Assembly: GCA_963931925.1 (NCBI GenBank)
Contig: OZ007573.1
Location: 41,447,998-41,511,997 of the forward strand
Origin: Onchidella celtica
Lineage: Eukaryota; Mollusca; Gastropoda; Systellommatophora; Onchidiidae
Length of the DNA stretch: 64,000 nt
Direction: 5' to 3'
The notes under the pieces were generated by a model that had not been told where the DNA came from, did not search any database, and saw only the letters and a program-made list of their open reading frames with translations. Positions within the stretch are counted from its first letter, which is position 1; every line of letters begins with the position of its first letter. A program made the translations under genes and the position numbers. Below, in pieces: positions 12,559 to 25,001 of this stretch.

Positions 12559-13043
12559 CTGTAGGGTGTCTGGCCTTATCAGCTTTTCCACAAGAAAAAT
12601 GTTTGAATCGTTTCCTTTAGCATTCTCCACAGCAATTACTTAAGATAATATAATTTTTCCGTTTCCTCCTTGTACTTTCTGTCGGCCTCAGTTTTCAGTG
12701 TTCCTATTGTCTCAGCTTTTTCTGTGTACTGCTATCGTCGTCCATGTCATTGTCTGCGTTGTCCTGGCTGTCATGGAAATGTGCATGTGACGTACGGGCA
12801 TGACTGGTGGATGACACGCTGAGTCAAGTCAGGTTTGCTTATTAATATGTTTTGACTCAGTGTGCGAGGTCTCTCTTTCTGTCAGGGTACTCAAGACATT
12901 CTTGACGCGCCTGACCCAGTGAGAGACAGACAGACTTGTTTGAAGTATCGCCAGCGCGCCAGGTCCTGTTTAATTTCATAGTCCACATTTCACATTAAAG
13001 ATGGAGACAAAACAGACTTAACTTACTGCGACATCAGCCTAAA
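12559..13043. other. No gene seen
   Basis: About 480 bp of unremarkable sequence between two transposon fragments. Confidence 0.5.
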
Positions 13044-13233
13044 GCCGTGTTTTCATGTGTACGGAAACGGAAACGGCAATTATCCACCAAATAGTAAAAA
13101 GAAAGAGTGTTTCCACATCTGCGGAAACGACATTTCAAAACGTACACATGAAAGCATTCTATTTCACGACTTTATTTAAGGGTTTTTGACGTTTTCGTTT
13201 CCGCTGCCGTTTCTGTACACATGAAAACCCGGC
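13044..13233. mobile_element. Family F MITE, copy 1
   Basis: About 190 bp with inverted termini: left GCCGTGTTTTCATGTGTACG, right (reverse complement) GCCGGGTTTTCATGTGTACA. Internal GGAAACG/CGTTTCC blocks make the whole element largely palindromic. Related copies: 49460-49657 and 61376-61542. No coding capacity. Superfamily unknown; a possible 3-bp TTA target duplication is seen only at copy 2. Confidence 0.75.
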
Positions 13234-14299
13234 CAGTACTATTAAAACGAACTGTAATTGTTTTCCATCAACGAGGGACTGGCGCAGTTTACATTATACG
13301 CTGTCAGTGAAGTAGTTCCGTATCTGTCCAGTGTTAAGTTGAAGCGTAGTTTTGCTGTTCTACGAACCTAGGACGCTCCGATATTAGGACTGATTTCATT
13401 GAAAGCTCAAGTGCGGTGTGTGGTGTGCAGCATCCGGTTTCTTTCTCTCATTGTCGTAAATAAATTATGTTATTTTGCTCCAGTCATGGGATTAGTTTGC
13501 TAGAGGATCTGTGGGCGGGAGAGAGCGAGAGAGAAGGGGAGATAGAGAGGAGGAGGGAAGAGAAAGAGAGGGAGATGATGAGAGAGAATGGAAAGAGAGA
13601 GAGGGGCGAAGAGAAGGAGAGAGAGAGAGGATGAGGAGATAGATGGAATGAGGTGAAGAGAGAGAGGGACGGGAGAGTGTGGAGCTTGTGTGTGCATGAG
13701 AGAGAGAGAGAGAGCGCCCGCCGATGTCACTAACATTATGATAGGGGCATGCAGGGAAAGAGTGAAAATAGGACGGAGAAGAATATTTGTGACTAAGACT
13801 TGAACACTTGACAAAAAGACATGTATAGGGAAGACAGGAAGAAAAATGAGTAAGGTTGACAGAGTTGTCGTGCTAGGTGACCTTGTCTTAACTGAACTTC
13901 AAGCAAGGTGAAAACACAGCCAGTTGACACATAACATTTTTCCAGTGGAGGGGGTGGGAGGTCTCTTCTGCATTGGGACAGGGGCGGGTTCAGTGTGTGT
14001 GTGTGGAGGGGGGGGGGCAGAAGTAACAAGGGCAACATAACATGATTGATGGACAGGCCCAAACACCTGGGATCCAGGAGCCAGTCATTATTGGTAACGT
14101 CAGAGGGACGCCCTGGCTATTAACGGTCGTTTTCATATCCAGCGGAGGCCCTCACTTCTAACTGAGGCCTTTACTTTTGAAACGGACGCCTGATGACACC
14201 ACGCGTGGACATTAATATTGCCTGCTGCAACCCACTATAATTATTGGCTCTCATCCATTCCCTCCCTCGGTGCAAACCCTAACTAGACTTTGAAACTCG
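13234..14299. other. No gene seen; GA-rich tract 13508-13712
   Basis: A purine-rich (GAGA, GGAGA) low-complexity stretch accounts for the minus-strand Ser/Leu-rich ORF. A GT/G-run lies near 13995-14018. Confidence 0.55.
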
Positions 14300-14440
14300 A
14301 ACGAGTTTTGAGTTTGGAGAAATCACATGGAGATGATAAGGGTCATATTGTACTAGGAAAAAAAAGCAAGACGACAGATAGAGAAACAACAGAGTGGTGG
14401 GACAGAAGGAGACGCTACCAGAAACACCAATCAACCACTG
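14300..14440 (+). repeat. Family C dispersed repeat, copy 2
   Basis: Diverged copy. It keeps GAGTTTGGAGAAATCA, ATTGTACTAGGAA, AGACGACAGATAGA, GGGACAGAAGGAGACGCTAC and CACCAATCAACCA in the same order as the other copies. Confidence 0.6.
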
Positions 14441-16405
14441 GTACGAAACGTACTTACTGCTTATCCCAAATTCACATCGTGTAAACATAAACACTTATAA
14501 GGGGAAAAGTAGGAGACAGACATTGTTTACCACTAGCACTGCAGGCGCTTTCTGTAAAATTAGAAATTGATGTTGGAGGAGGAGATAATACAAGTGTGTA
14601 ACGTACGCGCAGGCATACACACTAATACACCTACCTGTGTCTGTGTCATTTTTTTTTCCCCGAACAAACCAACTACTCCATGTCAAGGTTCTGTCTCCAC
14701 TTTTTGGCTGAACTCAGTTAGTCACACACTACATACCACTGCTGCGGGCTTTCTGTGTGTCAAAGTATCAAACAGATTCGGTGTGTAATTTGTATGTATT
14801 ACTAAAAAGAGAAAAAAAAAATTCTTTGCTCTACAAGCTATGAGTGCATGAAACTTCAATCCTCGATTTCTCAAAAGTTGACGGAGGGGAGTTAGAACAT
14901 TGTCATTGTAAGGAGGCGTAATGCTGCCGGTCGGTAACCATTGATTGTCTGAAAGGTTTGAAAACTGCAAAACAGAATGAGTCAATAAAAAAATCGCTTA
15001 ATCTCACTGCTAATTTTCATTTTCATGTAAAACAATATTTACTGTTTTGAGGAGACTTGACATCATATGAAAATCACGAGCTATTTTATGTTAGCAGTCA
15101 AAGATTTTAAAATAACTGTATTGGCGAGAGTCGTTGAAACGGGGGAAGCATTTTCAGGAGATGTTGCTGTTTGGAAGGCAGCTGTCAGTGGGACGCTGTC
15201 ACTGGCATTGGTCAAGACCTTTGATGGACGACGTGCTAAAGGGGCTTCCCCACCTCCCCTTCCCATGCCCCTCCCCCGACCTTGTACTTATTACATCACC
15301 CCCCCCCTCACCCCCCAACCCCCCAAGGTGAGGACCTGGGGACCTGGAGAGGGGGAAATAGTTACTGGGCACTGGTCACTCCGTCACTGTGTCCAGTCTG
15401 TTCATGTGTACGTGTAGGTCTGTGTGTGAGCTGAGGAAGTTTGTGTACATCAGTTTACTGGGATAAGGTGGGGTGGGGGCAGGGCATTTGGAGGAGAGGA
15501 GGGGGGAGCAAAAAAAAGGGGGTGGGGTGGGTGGGTGAGCTGAGCTGTTAAATAGAATTAGTGAGTGAGTGAAATACAACTGATACATGTCATTAAAAAA
15601 AAAAAAATAATCATAACAGATAATCGGATATGTGTGGAACAGGATTATCGTAATGTTATCGAGGAAAGCTGAACAGCAGCAATTTGTAGTCAGATCGCTC
15701 GGGTCCACAGCTCACTGAGACCAGTCTGTTTTTACCTCGGTTTTGTGGTCTATGAAATTAAACCGTTTCCGGCGCGCCGGTGAGACTGAAGTAAAACTGT
15801 CTCGCTAGCTGGTTTAAAGGGGCGTCCGAATCTGAGTCAAAACTAACGCAACACAGACTTTACTCAGTGAAGTATTAGCCTTACGCATAGCTAGCTGAGA
15901 ATCAGAGAATTTTCTCCATTTCCAAACAATTCCAATTTTTATGTTTTCACACCGTTAAGTATGAACTAGAAAAATGAGACGATTAATGTCTTTGAGATAC
16001 TTCAAAGAAACTGCCGAGTGCCCGTATTAATTTGTGGCGTTTGAAACAGGCTGGCTAGAGGTGAGGGGTCGTCCACGAAGCTACTCATTTGTTCTTAATG
16101 TATCTTTATACATATCTTGTATTCCACCTGACCCCTGACCTCTCCGTAATCACGTAGGTGATAATGGCTGGACATTTATTATCAGGAGCAGAGGTTCGTG
16201 GGATCATTTTGCCATTTTATAAATGGGCCAGCCTTCCGTACATCCCCGAGCAATCAGTTACTGGTGTTCCATGTCTGGGACCGGCCTTTTTTTTTTCTTC
16301 TCTCTGGTATTTATATGAGATATGACCTGTAACATCCCCCTTAAAGCCACACTTGGCCACGTTCAGGTTTGACAAACTGCTTGGCCTTGCCATTTTGTAG
16401 TAACA
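14441..16405. other. No gene seen
   Basis: Contains C-rich and G-rich low-complexity stretches (15241-15330, 15466-15535). The ORFs here overlap on opposite strands and show no motifs. Confidence 0.45.
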
Positions 16406-16628
16406 GCAGAGGCACGGGATAACGAGACGGTTCAATTCGCCAAATTCTGTACGTCGTCTTGCGCGCGTACCATCCATGTCAGCAACGCAACGATTCTTAC
16501 CACACCCCTTCGTAATTGAACGAAAAAGACGAGTGCTGCAGAGCTCTGTGAGTAGCGTTTATACGCGTGCAAGTTGTGGACATACAGTGAAAGAAGGAAT
16601 GGTCCGTGTCGGTATTCTGTGTCTTGGA
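16406..16628. mobile_element. Family E MITE, copy 1, with 5-bp TSD TAACA
   Basis: 223 bp flanked by TAACA at 16401-16405 and 16629-16633. Ends: left GAGGCACGGGATAACGAGAC, right (reverse complement) CCAAGACACAGAATACCGAC. The interior matches 45555-45790 closely (GCGCGTACCATCCATGTCA, CAGAGCTCTGTGAGTAG, AGTGAAAGAAGGAAT). The 5-bp duplication agrees with that of copy 2. No ORF of note; presumably mobilised in trans. Confidence 0.8.
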
Positions 16629-17457
16629 TAACAGTGAAGTAAATGAACAAAGTGTTTTTCATAATAATTTCTGCCCTGCACAAATCCCCGTATCTATATT
16701 CGGCATGACCTTTTATACTATTTTTATTTTCTTAATATAAATTCCAGTAATATGTAAGAAGGAGATTGCTTCATGACCTTGGGTTCAAATCGCTAATCGG
16801 TTACAGGTGATTTGCGGAAACACCAGGACTTTCGTAAATTGTGCCAGTTTACTTGAATTCTAATCATCTGTCACTGAAAGAATTCAAGGAAAGTGAACCG
16901 ATACTAGAATTCAAATCCTGGCGCACTTTTTTGACAGTAAAGAATGTGCCATCATCTTCCAGCGTCACCCTGCCAGCAGGAACGTAGGAACAATTAACTT
17001 AATTTGAGAATCAGAAGAAAATCCATCTTTGCAATGTATGTGTCTGAAAGTTGGGCAACTCATTGACAACGGCAGTAGAATTTGTAAGTTTTATGATGTG
17101 GAGGTTGGGGTTAGAGTTTGGTTTATCCCACAGGCCTGCAACTTGTATGAACTAAATATACCTTAAAGTTCAAAACTTTGACCCGAACCATGAAATCAAA
17201 CCTGACTGAGAATGTGTCTGTCAATGAGGCCTGAATTTTGTTGAAACTGTGATTGTCATTAATGTCACCATGTGGAAAGTTGGAGAGATAATTCGGTTTT
17301 GTGTCTAGCCGCGATGTGCTGACATGAAGAGATGACAGTCAGTCTGACAGATCGCGAGTTGATAGCGCAGTGAATAATTCAGCCTGGACAGAGTGTCAAA
17401 TTGTTCCGTGTTGTCTGAAACAAGCAGCACAACCATCTACGCTGTGGCTTACAAACA
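16629..17457. other. No gene seen
   Basis: Unremarkable AT-rich sequence; no repeats recognised within it. Confidence 0.5.
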
Positions 17458-17702
17458 CATTGCCGGGTATTTTTTTGTCATATTGTTCTATGTGCATTTT
17501 TGCCTTTTCGAGAAAACGAGAATTTGAAGTTTGGTTTAAGTTCACGTCACAAACACACAGCAATATCTCAAAAAGTTCTTAACCGGTTGGAATGACACTT
17601 ATAGATGATGAAATTAGGAGTGAGAGAACCACTTTCATGACAAAACCTCAAAATCGGCAAATGGTCGCGTACACAACAGTATGGCAAATACTCCCTCGAT
17701 AT
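17458..17702 (+). repeat. Family A TIR repeat, copy 2
   Basis: 245 bp, the same length as copy 3 (44997-45241). The right end reads TATGGCAAATACTCCCTCGATAT; the left end (CCGGGTATTTTTTTGTCATATTG) is its diverged inverted partner. Shared interior: AACCGGTTGGAATGACACTT, GAAATTAGGAGTGAGAGA. Non-coding, MITE-like. Confidence 0.7.
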
Positions 17703-18199
17703 GTTTATGACAGCAACTTGATTTGCAATCTTTTATTGAACAAAGAAAAACCATAGCAATTAGTATTAAATTTCTTTAACCCCCCAGTAAAAAAAACAAC
17801 AACAACCAGAAACTGAACACGTCCCAGTTTTACTGTCAGCTTCTTCTCTTTCCATTTCACTGCCTATCTCATGGCGATTAAAAACTAGGATTCTTCACTT
17901 CACCGTACCGGTGAAATTTTCGAAAAATAATATACATTTTCTAAAGTAAGGATCTACGCTTTCGTTAAGCTAAACCTCCAAAGGTCTGACGTGGAACTTT
18001 AAGAAATTTGAAATGTTCATTATGTAGTTTGGAAGTTGTAAGTGTTGCAGACACTGAGAAAACGTGTTAATTCTTTTCCAAGTTGTCATTTCCCTGGCAA
18101 TTTAAATGTACGGTGGTGTTAAGTGACGTGTATGTGCTATTTGAGCATGTGTATGTTTGCCTGTGTGTGTTGTGAATTAGGGAGCTGAATGTTTAATGA
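17703..18199. other. No gene seen
   Basis: About 500 bp, AT-rich, no recognised feature. Confidence 0.5.
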
Positions 18200-18346
18200 G
18201 GTTTTAAGTTTGAGTTTAGAGAATAAAGCATGTCGACACGATAACGATCACATTGTGCCAGGAAGAAGTAAGACCATGGACAGAATACAACAGAACGATG
18301 TAGGACAGAAGGAGATCCTAGCACAAGCGTCCACCAACCAGCCACA
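18200..18346 (+). repeat. Family C dispersed repeat, copy 3
   Basis: Keeps GTCGACACGATAACGATCACATTGTGCCAGGAAGAAG (given here only as a landmark starting at about 18231), AGAATACAACAGAACGAT and CCACCAACCAGCCAC in family order. Confidence 0.65.
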
Positions 18347-19079
18347 GGTAGTCAGTCAGACAGACATCAATTTATGGAGTGCCCGAGGATAGATGGAAGG
18401 AGAAAAATATTTGTATACCTGAAACGAGGTACAAGTTGTACTGTATTACTATAAACACGAAAAGGCCCATAAATTTTGGACGGTTGGGGGGGGGGGGGGG
18501 GAGTAGAGATAATAAGATAAAAGAGTAACTTTCTTCGGAGAAAAAGGGGGGAAGGGGTTATTCATGGAGGAAGCTAGTGCATATTTGTTTTAAAGAGGGG
18601 GGGGGGGGGGAGAGAAGCTTTCTGAATATGGCGCAAGTTTCAAACCAGTGTCTCCAGCTGGAAGGCGTAACGCTAGACCTCTGACCTATGTAGAGTGTAT
18701 AATGTATCTCTGTAACCGCGAAATGTGACAGTGGCGACACGGCGACAAAACCCACAGATCTGGTTTTTGACGTTGACAAGGATCTAAAAATTGCCACATA
18801 ACAGATGCACTCTAGTGGAAGCTGTGTGTTATTGTGTATGGCAGTTGATGGGTGGTGATAGTGTTATCGTGCTTGAGGGTGTTTCAAACTGCTGAATTGG
18901 TGTTACTTGAGAATAGGTTGTAGACCTGTAGTGGCAGTAAATGGTCAGATTATGAAGTTGGATACTTCCCATTCAGAAAGAGTGGTAAGGATGAGTGTGG
19001 TGTGTGTCGGGAAGGGGTGCAATTTGTGGTTAGGAAATAGTAAATTGAATATAAGTTGGCAGGCGGAGTGCGCGAGAGA
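18347..19079. other. No gene seen; two long G-runs
   Basis: Poly-G runs at about 18485-18501 and 18597-18610; otherwise unremarkable. Confidence 0.5.
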
Positions 19080-19480
19080 GATCTGAGTGGATGGATGGAT
19101 GAATGGATAGATGGGCGAGCGGATGGATGGGTGCATACATGAGTGAGTGGATGGATGGATGGATACGTGCATGAGTGGGTAGATGGATGGATGGACAGAT
19201 AAGTGCATAGTGGACGGATGGATGGATGCATGCATGCATTAGTGGGTGGATAGATGGATGGATGGATACGTGCATGAGTGGATAGATGGGCGAATAAATG
19301 GATGGATGCGTGCATGTGGGGGAGTGGACGGGTGGATAGATGGATGGACGGACGGGCGGATAGATGTATGGATGGAGGCATGGTCGCATGCATGCATGGG
19401 TGGATGAAGCTGAAGATGGATGGATTTAAGGATAGATGGATGGATGGGCGGACGGACGGGCGGATAGAGGGATAGGTAAA
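19080..19480 (+). repeat. GGAT/GTGGATGGATGG-type satellite next to the assembly gap
   Basis: Imperfect tandem array of GGATGGATGGATG, GTGCATGAGTGG and GGCGGACGG steps, about 400 bp. Minus-strand ORFs rich in His/Pro/Ser/Ile are the translation of the repeat. The array probably caused the scaffold gap that follows. Confidence 0.85.
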
Positions 19481-19524
19481 TCATTAAGTATACAGAGTTT
19501 GCCCGAAGCGTTAGATAAACAGAG

Positions 19525-19724
19525 NNNNNNNNNNNNNNNNNNNNNNNNNNNNNNNNNNNNNNNNNNNNNNNNNNNNNNNNNNNNNNNNNNNNNNNNNNNN
19601 NNNNNNNNNNNNNNNNNNNNNNNNNNNNNNNNNNNNNNNNNNNNNNNNNNNNNNNNNNNNNNNNNNNNNNNNNNNNNNNNNNNNNNNNNNNNNNNNNNNN
19701 NNNNNNNNNNNNNNNNNNNNNNNN
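19525..19724. other. Assembly gap (200 N)
   Basis: Exactly 200 undetermined bases. The round number suggests a placeholder, so the true distance is unknown. ORFs spanning it are meaningless. Confidence 0.98.
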
Positions 19725-19739
19725 TCAGCACCGTAGCTC

Positions 19740-20120
19740 AAACTAATTTGTTTTCAAAAGGATGTAATTAATACACAAACAAGCAAACAAAAATAGAAAC
19801 AAACAACAATCGACAAAACAAAAACACCAAAAGTGAAAAACCGACAACAAACAAACAATAAACAAACAAGAATCGATTCTTTGAACAGACAAATTTCAAT
19901 ACAACTTTTTTATTGCTAAACAACTAGAAATTTGAATTAAGACAGTTTTACACAGTAGTATAATTATGTGAAGAACAAAACAAAAGCCTTCCAGTATGAC
20001 AAACAACAACAACAAAATCATGAACACGCAACAACAAACAAGCACACAAACAAATTTAATGCGAAAATGAAACCTCGGTGAAAAAAACACGACTACAATT
20101 CAACAACAACAAAAATGAGT
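19740..20120 (+). other. CAA/AAC-rich low-complexity tract
   Basis: Strongly strand-asymmetric A/C-rich sequence (AACAAACAA, CAACAACAA steps). No gene. Confidence 0.65.
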
Positions 20121-20208
20121 AAAACTGAGAGATTTTAACAACAAAAGTTTAACCCTATTACAATTATTGCCATGCAAAAGAAAATGTCAGGTTGGCTCCC
20201 CTGTAGAA

Positions 20209-20318
20209 ACACCAATAGACTTGAGGGAACATTGAGGGAACATAGACCTGAGGGAATATTGAGGGAACATAGAGCCGAATTGAGGGAACATAGACCTGAG
20301 GGAACATAGAGCTGACCC
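20209..20318 (+). repeat. Minisatellite based on GACCTGAGGGAACAT
   Basis: Irregular tandem copies of GAGGGAACAT preceded by ACCTGA, GCCGAATT or ATT. This produces the repeated Leu-Cys-Ser-Leu-Asn motif in a minus-strand ORF that I do not call. Confidence 0.7.
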
Positions 20319-20751
20319 CTTACTAAGGACCCACCTCGCCCTTGTACCACTCGGACTTGCTCGCTAGATAAACAAAGATTGACTGACACACTCGTAAATT
20401 CCAGACAGGTTCTGTACTTAGGCCCCTTGATATGACATTTATCTCCCCCTCATAAATTAGCTCCCCTTGTTCTGTTATCAAGAGACCAGCGGACGCACAC
20501 ACCCACCTCGAGACAAACAGCGAATTTCGTAAGGAGAAATCATGGAAGAACTGAAGGTAGAATTTGAATTCGGGTTGTTTTTTCAAAGAAAGCATTCGTA
20601 ACAAACCAGCTAGTTAGTAAATGTTTAAGAAATATCGTAGTGTTATTAAATTAAGGAAGTTATCACATCGTATCCAATGTTAGCCGCAGTGGTAATCGTC
20701 AACTGCTTTCTCTTTTTTCGGCCAAATAAAAATGGCGGATTTCACAATGAA

Positions 20752-20975
20752 TTTTGCCTCTGTTCGGCCTGCTCTTTTCGATTCCCAACTGCCGTGGTAG
20801 CTTTAACGCGCGCAACGTACACACGGGTCCTCCGAATTTTTCTTCCTTATCCCAGTAGACTAGGTGCTCGATCCTACCTCCCATAGGATTAGGGCACCAC
20901 AACAAGAAATATAAAAACAAGGAAAGTGAGGTGTAAATGCCAAAGGCAGCGAAACCTCCTAAACTAAAGACATAA
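20752..20975 (-). mobile_element. SINE 3'-body fragment with an oppositely oriented tail segment
   Basis: The minus strand of 20752-20893 matches the body of the SINE at 56205-56545 (GTAGGATCGAGCACCTAGTC, GAAAAATTCGGAGG, GTTAAAG, GAAAAGAGCAGGCCGAA). The tRNA-like head is missing. The adjacent 20900-20975 (AAAGTGAGGTGTAAATGCCAA, GCGAAACCTCCTAAACTAAA) matches 56605-56668 in the plus orientation, so the two parts are inverted relative to each other compared with the 56-kb copy. Confidence 0.7.
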
Positions 20976-22382
20976 AACACCAGAATTTCACAATGCAATT
21001 CTAACAAATAAAAAGCTACGGGCTGTTTCAACTTGCACCAGTGTGGCATTTTTAACTCGCTATTTGAATTTCTGTTCTTTTTTTTGTTTTGTTTTTGTTT
21101 TTGTTGTTGTTTTGCTGAATGTCATCTGGAATTTTTAAGCGAATTTGCAATTTCCAATAGAGATGGAAACAGAAACTGGGGTCGTCTCAGGAATTTGGCC
21201 TTCCGTCATAAGCCCAATTTTGCCAGATCCACTCACAAATAATATGTGAAATCGTGTTGTGTCTAAAGGCACCAAGTAATGGACACGGTGTCGGATGAGT
21301 TCTTTTGTTTCTCGGGGGCCTCAGCATAGTGCTGTTGGCCCCCTTTGGACACGGTGTCAGCGTGCCAGTTTTTTTTATGGAGGCGGGCTGAAAACTTGTC
21401 TCGGGGAAATGTTCGGAAGAAAATACGGCGCACTTACCAACACTCTCGACTCTCAGTTTCTCTCGGAAGTCAGCTTAAAACCAAATCACTCGATATCACA
21501 CGTAAATGACCTTGTCCTTGTGGGAAAATCATCGATTGTTGTAAAATGGAAGTAAAATGGTACGTAGATCTAAATGGAAACAAAAAGGAAAAGGATCGAC
21601 AAATGAAAGATAAGAAAGGAGCGAAGCAGAAAAATCACTGTGCTGCCAACCTCCTGCACATGTTGTGAATACATGCACTTGCGTATATATCAGACACAGT
21701 TTCTTTGTATAACCAGTTTGACTTCAGCCAGAAACCATGTCCGGCACAACGGCGCCATGCAAGCAAAACAGGGGTTGGGGGAAGAGGAACAAATGGACAA
21801 TTGATGTGAAAGAAAGAGAGATTCTTCCTCCTCTCCCTCCACTCAACTCCGTAGAGTAAGCACCGAAAAACCTTCAATCCTATCGTCTTCTTAGAATGAC
21901 AATGTTCTAACTCCTTTCTTCTAACCTTTAAGAAATTGGTCATTGAAGCTGCGTTTGCTCACAGCTTTTAGAAATACGACTTTTTTTATATTTTTTAGTA
22001 ATACTTACAAATTACACATCGAATCCCCTTGATCCTTTAACACACAATGGAGAAGGCCTGTAGAAGTAGTGTATTGTGTATAACTCAGGTCAGCCAAGAA
22101 GTGGATAATTATAGAATCTTGTCGTTCTGAGGCGACGCTAAACTACTCTCCAGGAAACATCGGAAGATCCAGATTATGTTGAATAAGAGATGTCTGCATT
22201 TCAAGAAAACTCAGATTTGTATCTCAAAGCAGAAGCACTTAAGATCATGATGAGCTTTTGAACTTGTACATCAGAATTTTTGTCCATCTTAGATAGATTT
22301 GTGATCGAGCCAGAAAAAGAAAAAAGCGCCATGGACATTGACATGAACAGAACACAGATTGATACTTGAAAATTAACTCAAT
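20976..22382. other. No gene seen
   Basis: Contains a small hairpin at 21313-21342 (GGGGGCC and GGCCCCC arms) between two copies of GGACACGGTGTC (21282 and 21349). It also has two segments that reappear in swapped order at 23479-23536 (see findings). No credible CDS. Confidence 0.45.
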
Positions 22383-22558
<176 letters not shown>

Positions 22559-24017
22559 ATGTTTCAAGAACAGGTCGCCAAGTCCATTTAAATCCCTGTC
22601 ACTCCTTATACACTCAGAGATGAGGTGATCATTTATTGTGTCATCCGCAGAGACACAACGTACATATTTAAATGTCTGTTTTATCAGATTTCTATCAACT
22701 GACAGGCGGATTTATCTGTTACTGTCCCAGTGCTTAACAACACTATGTTGCCGAGGCCGTTTAAGGTAGATCTTACATTTTCGCTGTAAGCAAGTTGCCA
22801 TAGTATGATGTTATTGATATAGTCTAGTTGTTTTTAATGCACGAGCAGTTTAGCAGTTGATTAGCTAATTGCAGTCATTTTTATCAGTCATGTTTGTGTT
22901 CTGATGTTTGTAGAAAGACTTAAAAAGATTGGATAGTTTGTTCAATAAAGAATGACTTTGTGTATCCATCTAATGACACCAAACAGAGCAAGGCTATCCT
23001 GGCAAACTGTTTGCAGGACGGCAAACTTGTGGATTCTCTCGCAGAATAAAATGCTTTTTAAAATGGTAAATGTGAAAAGAAAATTAGTAGTAGTGTGTGC
23101 GCGGGTCTGTATGTGTACATGTGTGTCCTTCATGCGTGCACGTGTGTATGTGTTTTGAAGGGTGGGGGTGTGTGAGCGAAAATTGCTTTATAAACATTTT
23201 TAAGGAAATAAAATTGATGTGAAACATGACTTCTTTATGGAACTTTCCCTAACCTTTTGTGGTGGACTTCCGTGTATATTGTATCATTTTTATGTGACAG
23301 TATCATTATTGGCTGTTGGCATACTGTAGCTCTTGGGACATAAAATGCTTTAAAATACCTACCCCTAGCGAAAAAAAAGCTCGGGGGACGTACGTACTTG
23401 TAACAACATTCTTTTCGTTTCTTGTGAGGTGTGCTGGCTAAGTGGTTATTTCCTTATGTGTTCTGTCCATCTTGTCTCACGTAGATCTAAATGGAAACAA
23501 ACTCTCAGTTTCTCTCGGAAGTCAGCTTTAAAACCATCGTGTACATTTAGTTTACCGCTGAAGCTCGTGACAGGACCTTTTGCATAATGTCATGACATTG
23601 AGCCAAACCATCTTTACTGGCCCTTACGTCATTTTCTATTTCGCTGTTGTTTCGCTGCTTGAACATTTTCCTTCCTCGTACCCTAATACCCCCCCCCTCA
23701 CTCCAAACACCCCCTCCCCCCCCCCCCGCCCCCCCCCCCCAATTGGCTGGTTGTCATAGACAGTCCTGAACCGAAACATCGAATGTTACTCAGGGCTTAA
23801 ATATTATTGCCGGGCAATTATCATGGGCGTTATTCAATGATTATATTGGTGCAATAAAAACTGGTTGATAAATAGATCAGGATCGATTCGTGTGCTTTTG
23901 CTAGACGGGCGGAATCGTATCTATCCAGTACCGTGGGCAAGCCATTGTTGTGAGACATGGAAAAACTTCAAGTGAATTGCCCACACCCTGCATTTTGATA
24001 GTGACATTCTGATAGGT
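22559..24017. other. No gene seen; includes a family J fragment at about 23330-23408
   Basis: 23330-23408 matches the right end of the TIR repeat at 60570-60881 (GCTTTAAAATACC, then ACGTACTTGTAACAACA). Poly-C runs occur at 23688-23740. No CDS recognised. Confidence 0.5.
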
Positions 24018-24174
24018 CAGAACCGTCTTAACGCGTGGGCACACGGGGCAGTTGTCCAGGGACTCCGAGGGTTAAGGAGGCCCCGTGCATGCAAATTTCT
24101 GAGTAGTTGCGTATGGTGCAGGCCGCAGCTTATTGCTTTGCACAGGGGTCCATATTGATGCCAAGACGGCCCTG
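24018..24174. mobile_element. hAT-like MITE (CAGRRCCGTCTTRRCG ends)
   Basis: 157 bp. The left end is CAGAACCGTCTTAACGCG and the right end (reverse complement) is CAGGGCCGTCTTGGCATC, an imperfect inverted pair of a type common in hAT MITEs. It has no coding capacity. The flanking 8-mers do not match, so the target duplication has decayed. Confidence 0.65.
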
Positions 24175-24816
24175 GCTGAAGTGCATAATAATTATGCAAG
24201 TGTGTGCATGTGTGTGTGTGGGGGGGGGGGGTCGAGGCCATCATTTCTGATTTCACTTTTGTGTTTATTGTTTACACAGGAGGGGGTGGGGGGGGGGGGT
24301 CGTGAGCTATGAGGTTACTAAAGCCTGGGATTTCCTATTAGTTTCATTCTTCGGTGTCACAATCAAACATCCGTTTCTTTTGGGTAGCAAAAATTGAGCA
24401 TTGTGTAATAGTAATATCGTTGGAACATGAGAGCGTTCTGGGAATACTTTTGATCAGGAATTCATTCGTGGAAATGCGGGATTCTGTCATACATACCGGG
24501 GATTGGAGCTTGTGTCCTGGGCCAATGTCAGAGGTGGTACAGAAAAAGCTGGAAGGTTTGAAAACAACGAAAGAAAGAGAGGGACAGACTGACTAGACAG
24601 ACAGACAGAAACATAGAAAGAAAAAGGAAGTGAGAGAGAGAGAGAGAGAAGAAAGAAAGACAGAAAGAGAAAGAAGAAAAAAAAGAAAGAAAAGCCGGGT
24701 TTGCCAATTCATTAAATGATGTTCCGACAAAACAGATAAGTCTAGTTCAGACAGGACGATTGTGTTCACACGTTAGCTAACAGGGTTTCTGGTGCCATTC
24801 CATGTGGTGCATTAAA
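24175..24816. other. No gene seen; GA-rich tract 24580-24695
   Basis: Two G-runs (24221-24231 and 24281-24299) and a purine-rich stretch of AGACAGACAG and GAAAGAAAGA steps. Confidence 0.5.
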
Positions 24817-25001
24817 CAGTGTCGGATCTACCATGAAACTAATGAATCTTAAAACTTCAGAGTTCCTAATCCTGGAGGGGCCCCGGGTAAATTTTTTTGT
24901 AAAAGGTGAATTTTGGGTGTTGCTCTACAACTGTTGCTGGTTGCGAAGGGACCCCATAACAACTCAAGCTTCAGGGTCCCAAAAATGTAGGTCTGCCACT
25001 A
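24817..25001 (+). mobile_element. Family D hAT-like MITE, copy 1
   Basis: 185 bp. Starts CAGTGTCGGATCTACC and ends with the inverted partner (reverse complement TAGTGGCAGACCTAC). Shared with the other copies: AATGAA near the left end, TCCTAATCCTGGAGGG, TTGCTGGTTGCGAAGGG, CAAGCTTCAGGGTCCC. It supplies an uninterrupted version of the site where family E inserted in copy 3. Confidence 0.75.

Noticed and set aside
12307..12630. 107-codon minus-strand ORF
   Set aside because: It spans the C-rich hAT-like element and its flank; Gly-rich low complexity, no domain.
15067..15417. 116-codon plus-strand ORF
   Set aside because: Second half is Pro-rich from a C-run; first half matches nothing I recognise; antisense ORFs overlap.
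18945..19484. Minus-strand His/Pro/Ser-rich ORFs up to 147 codons
   Set aside because: Translation of GGATGGAT-type satellite DNA.
19426..19771. ORFs spanning the N gap
   Set aside because: Unknown bases translated as X; no information.
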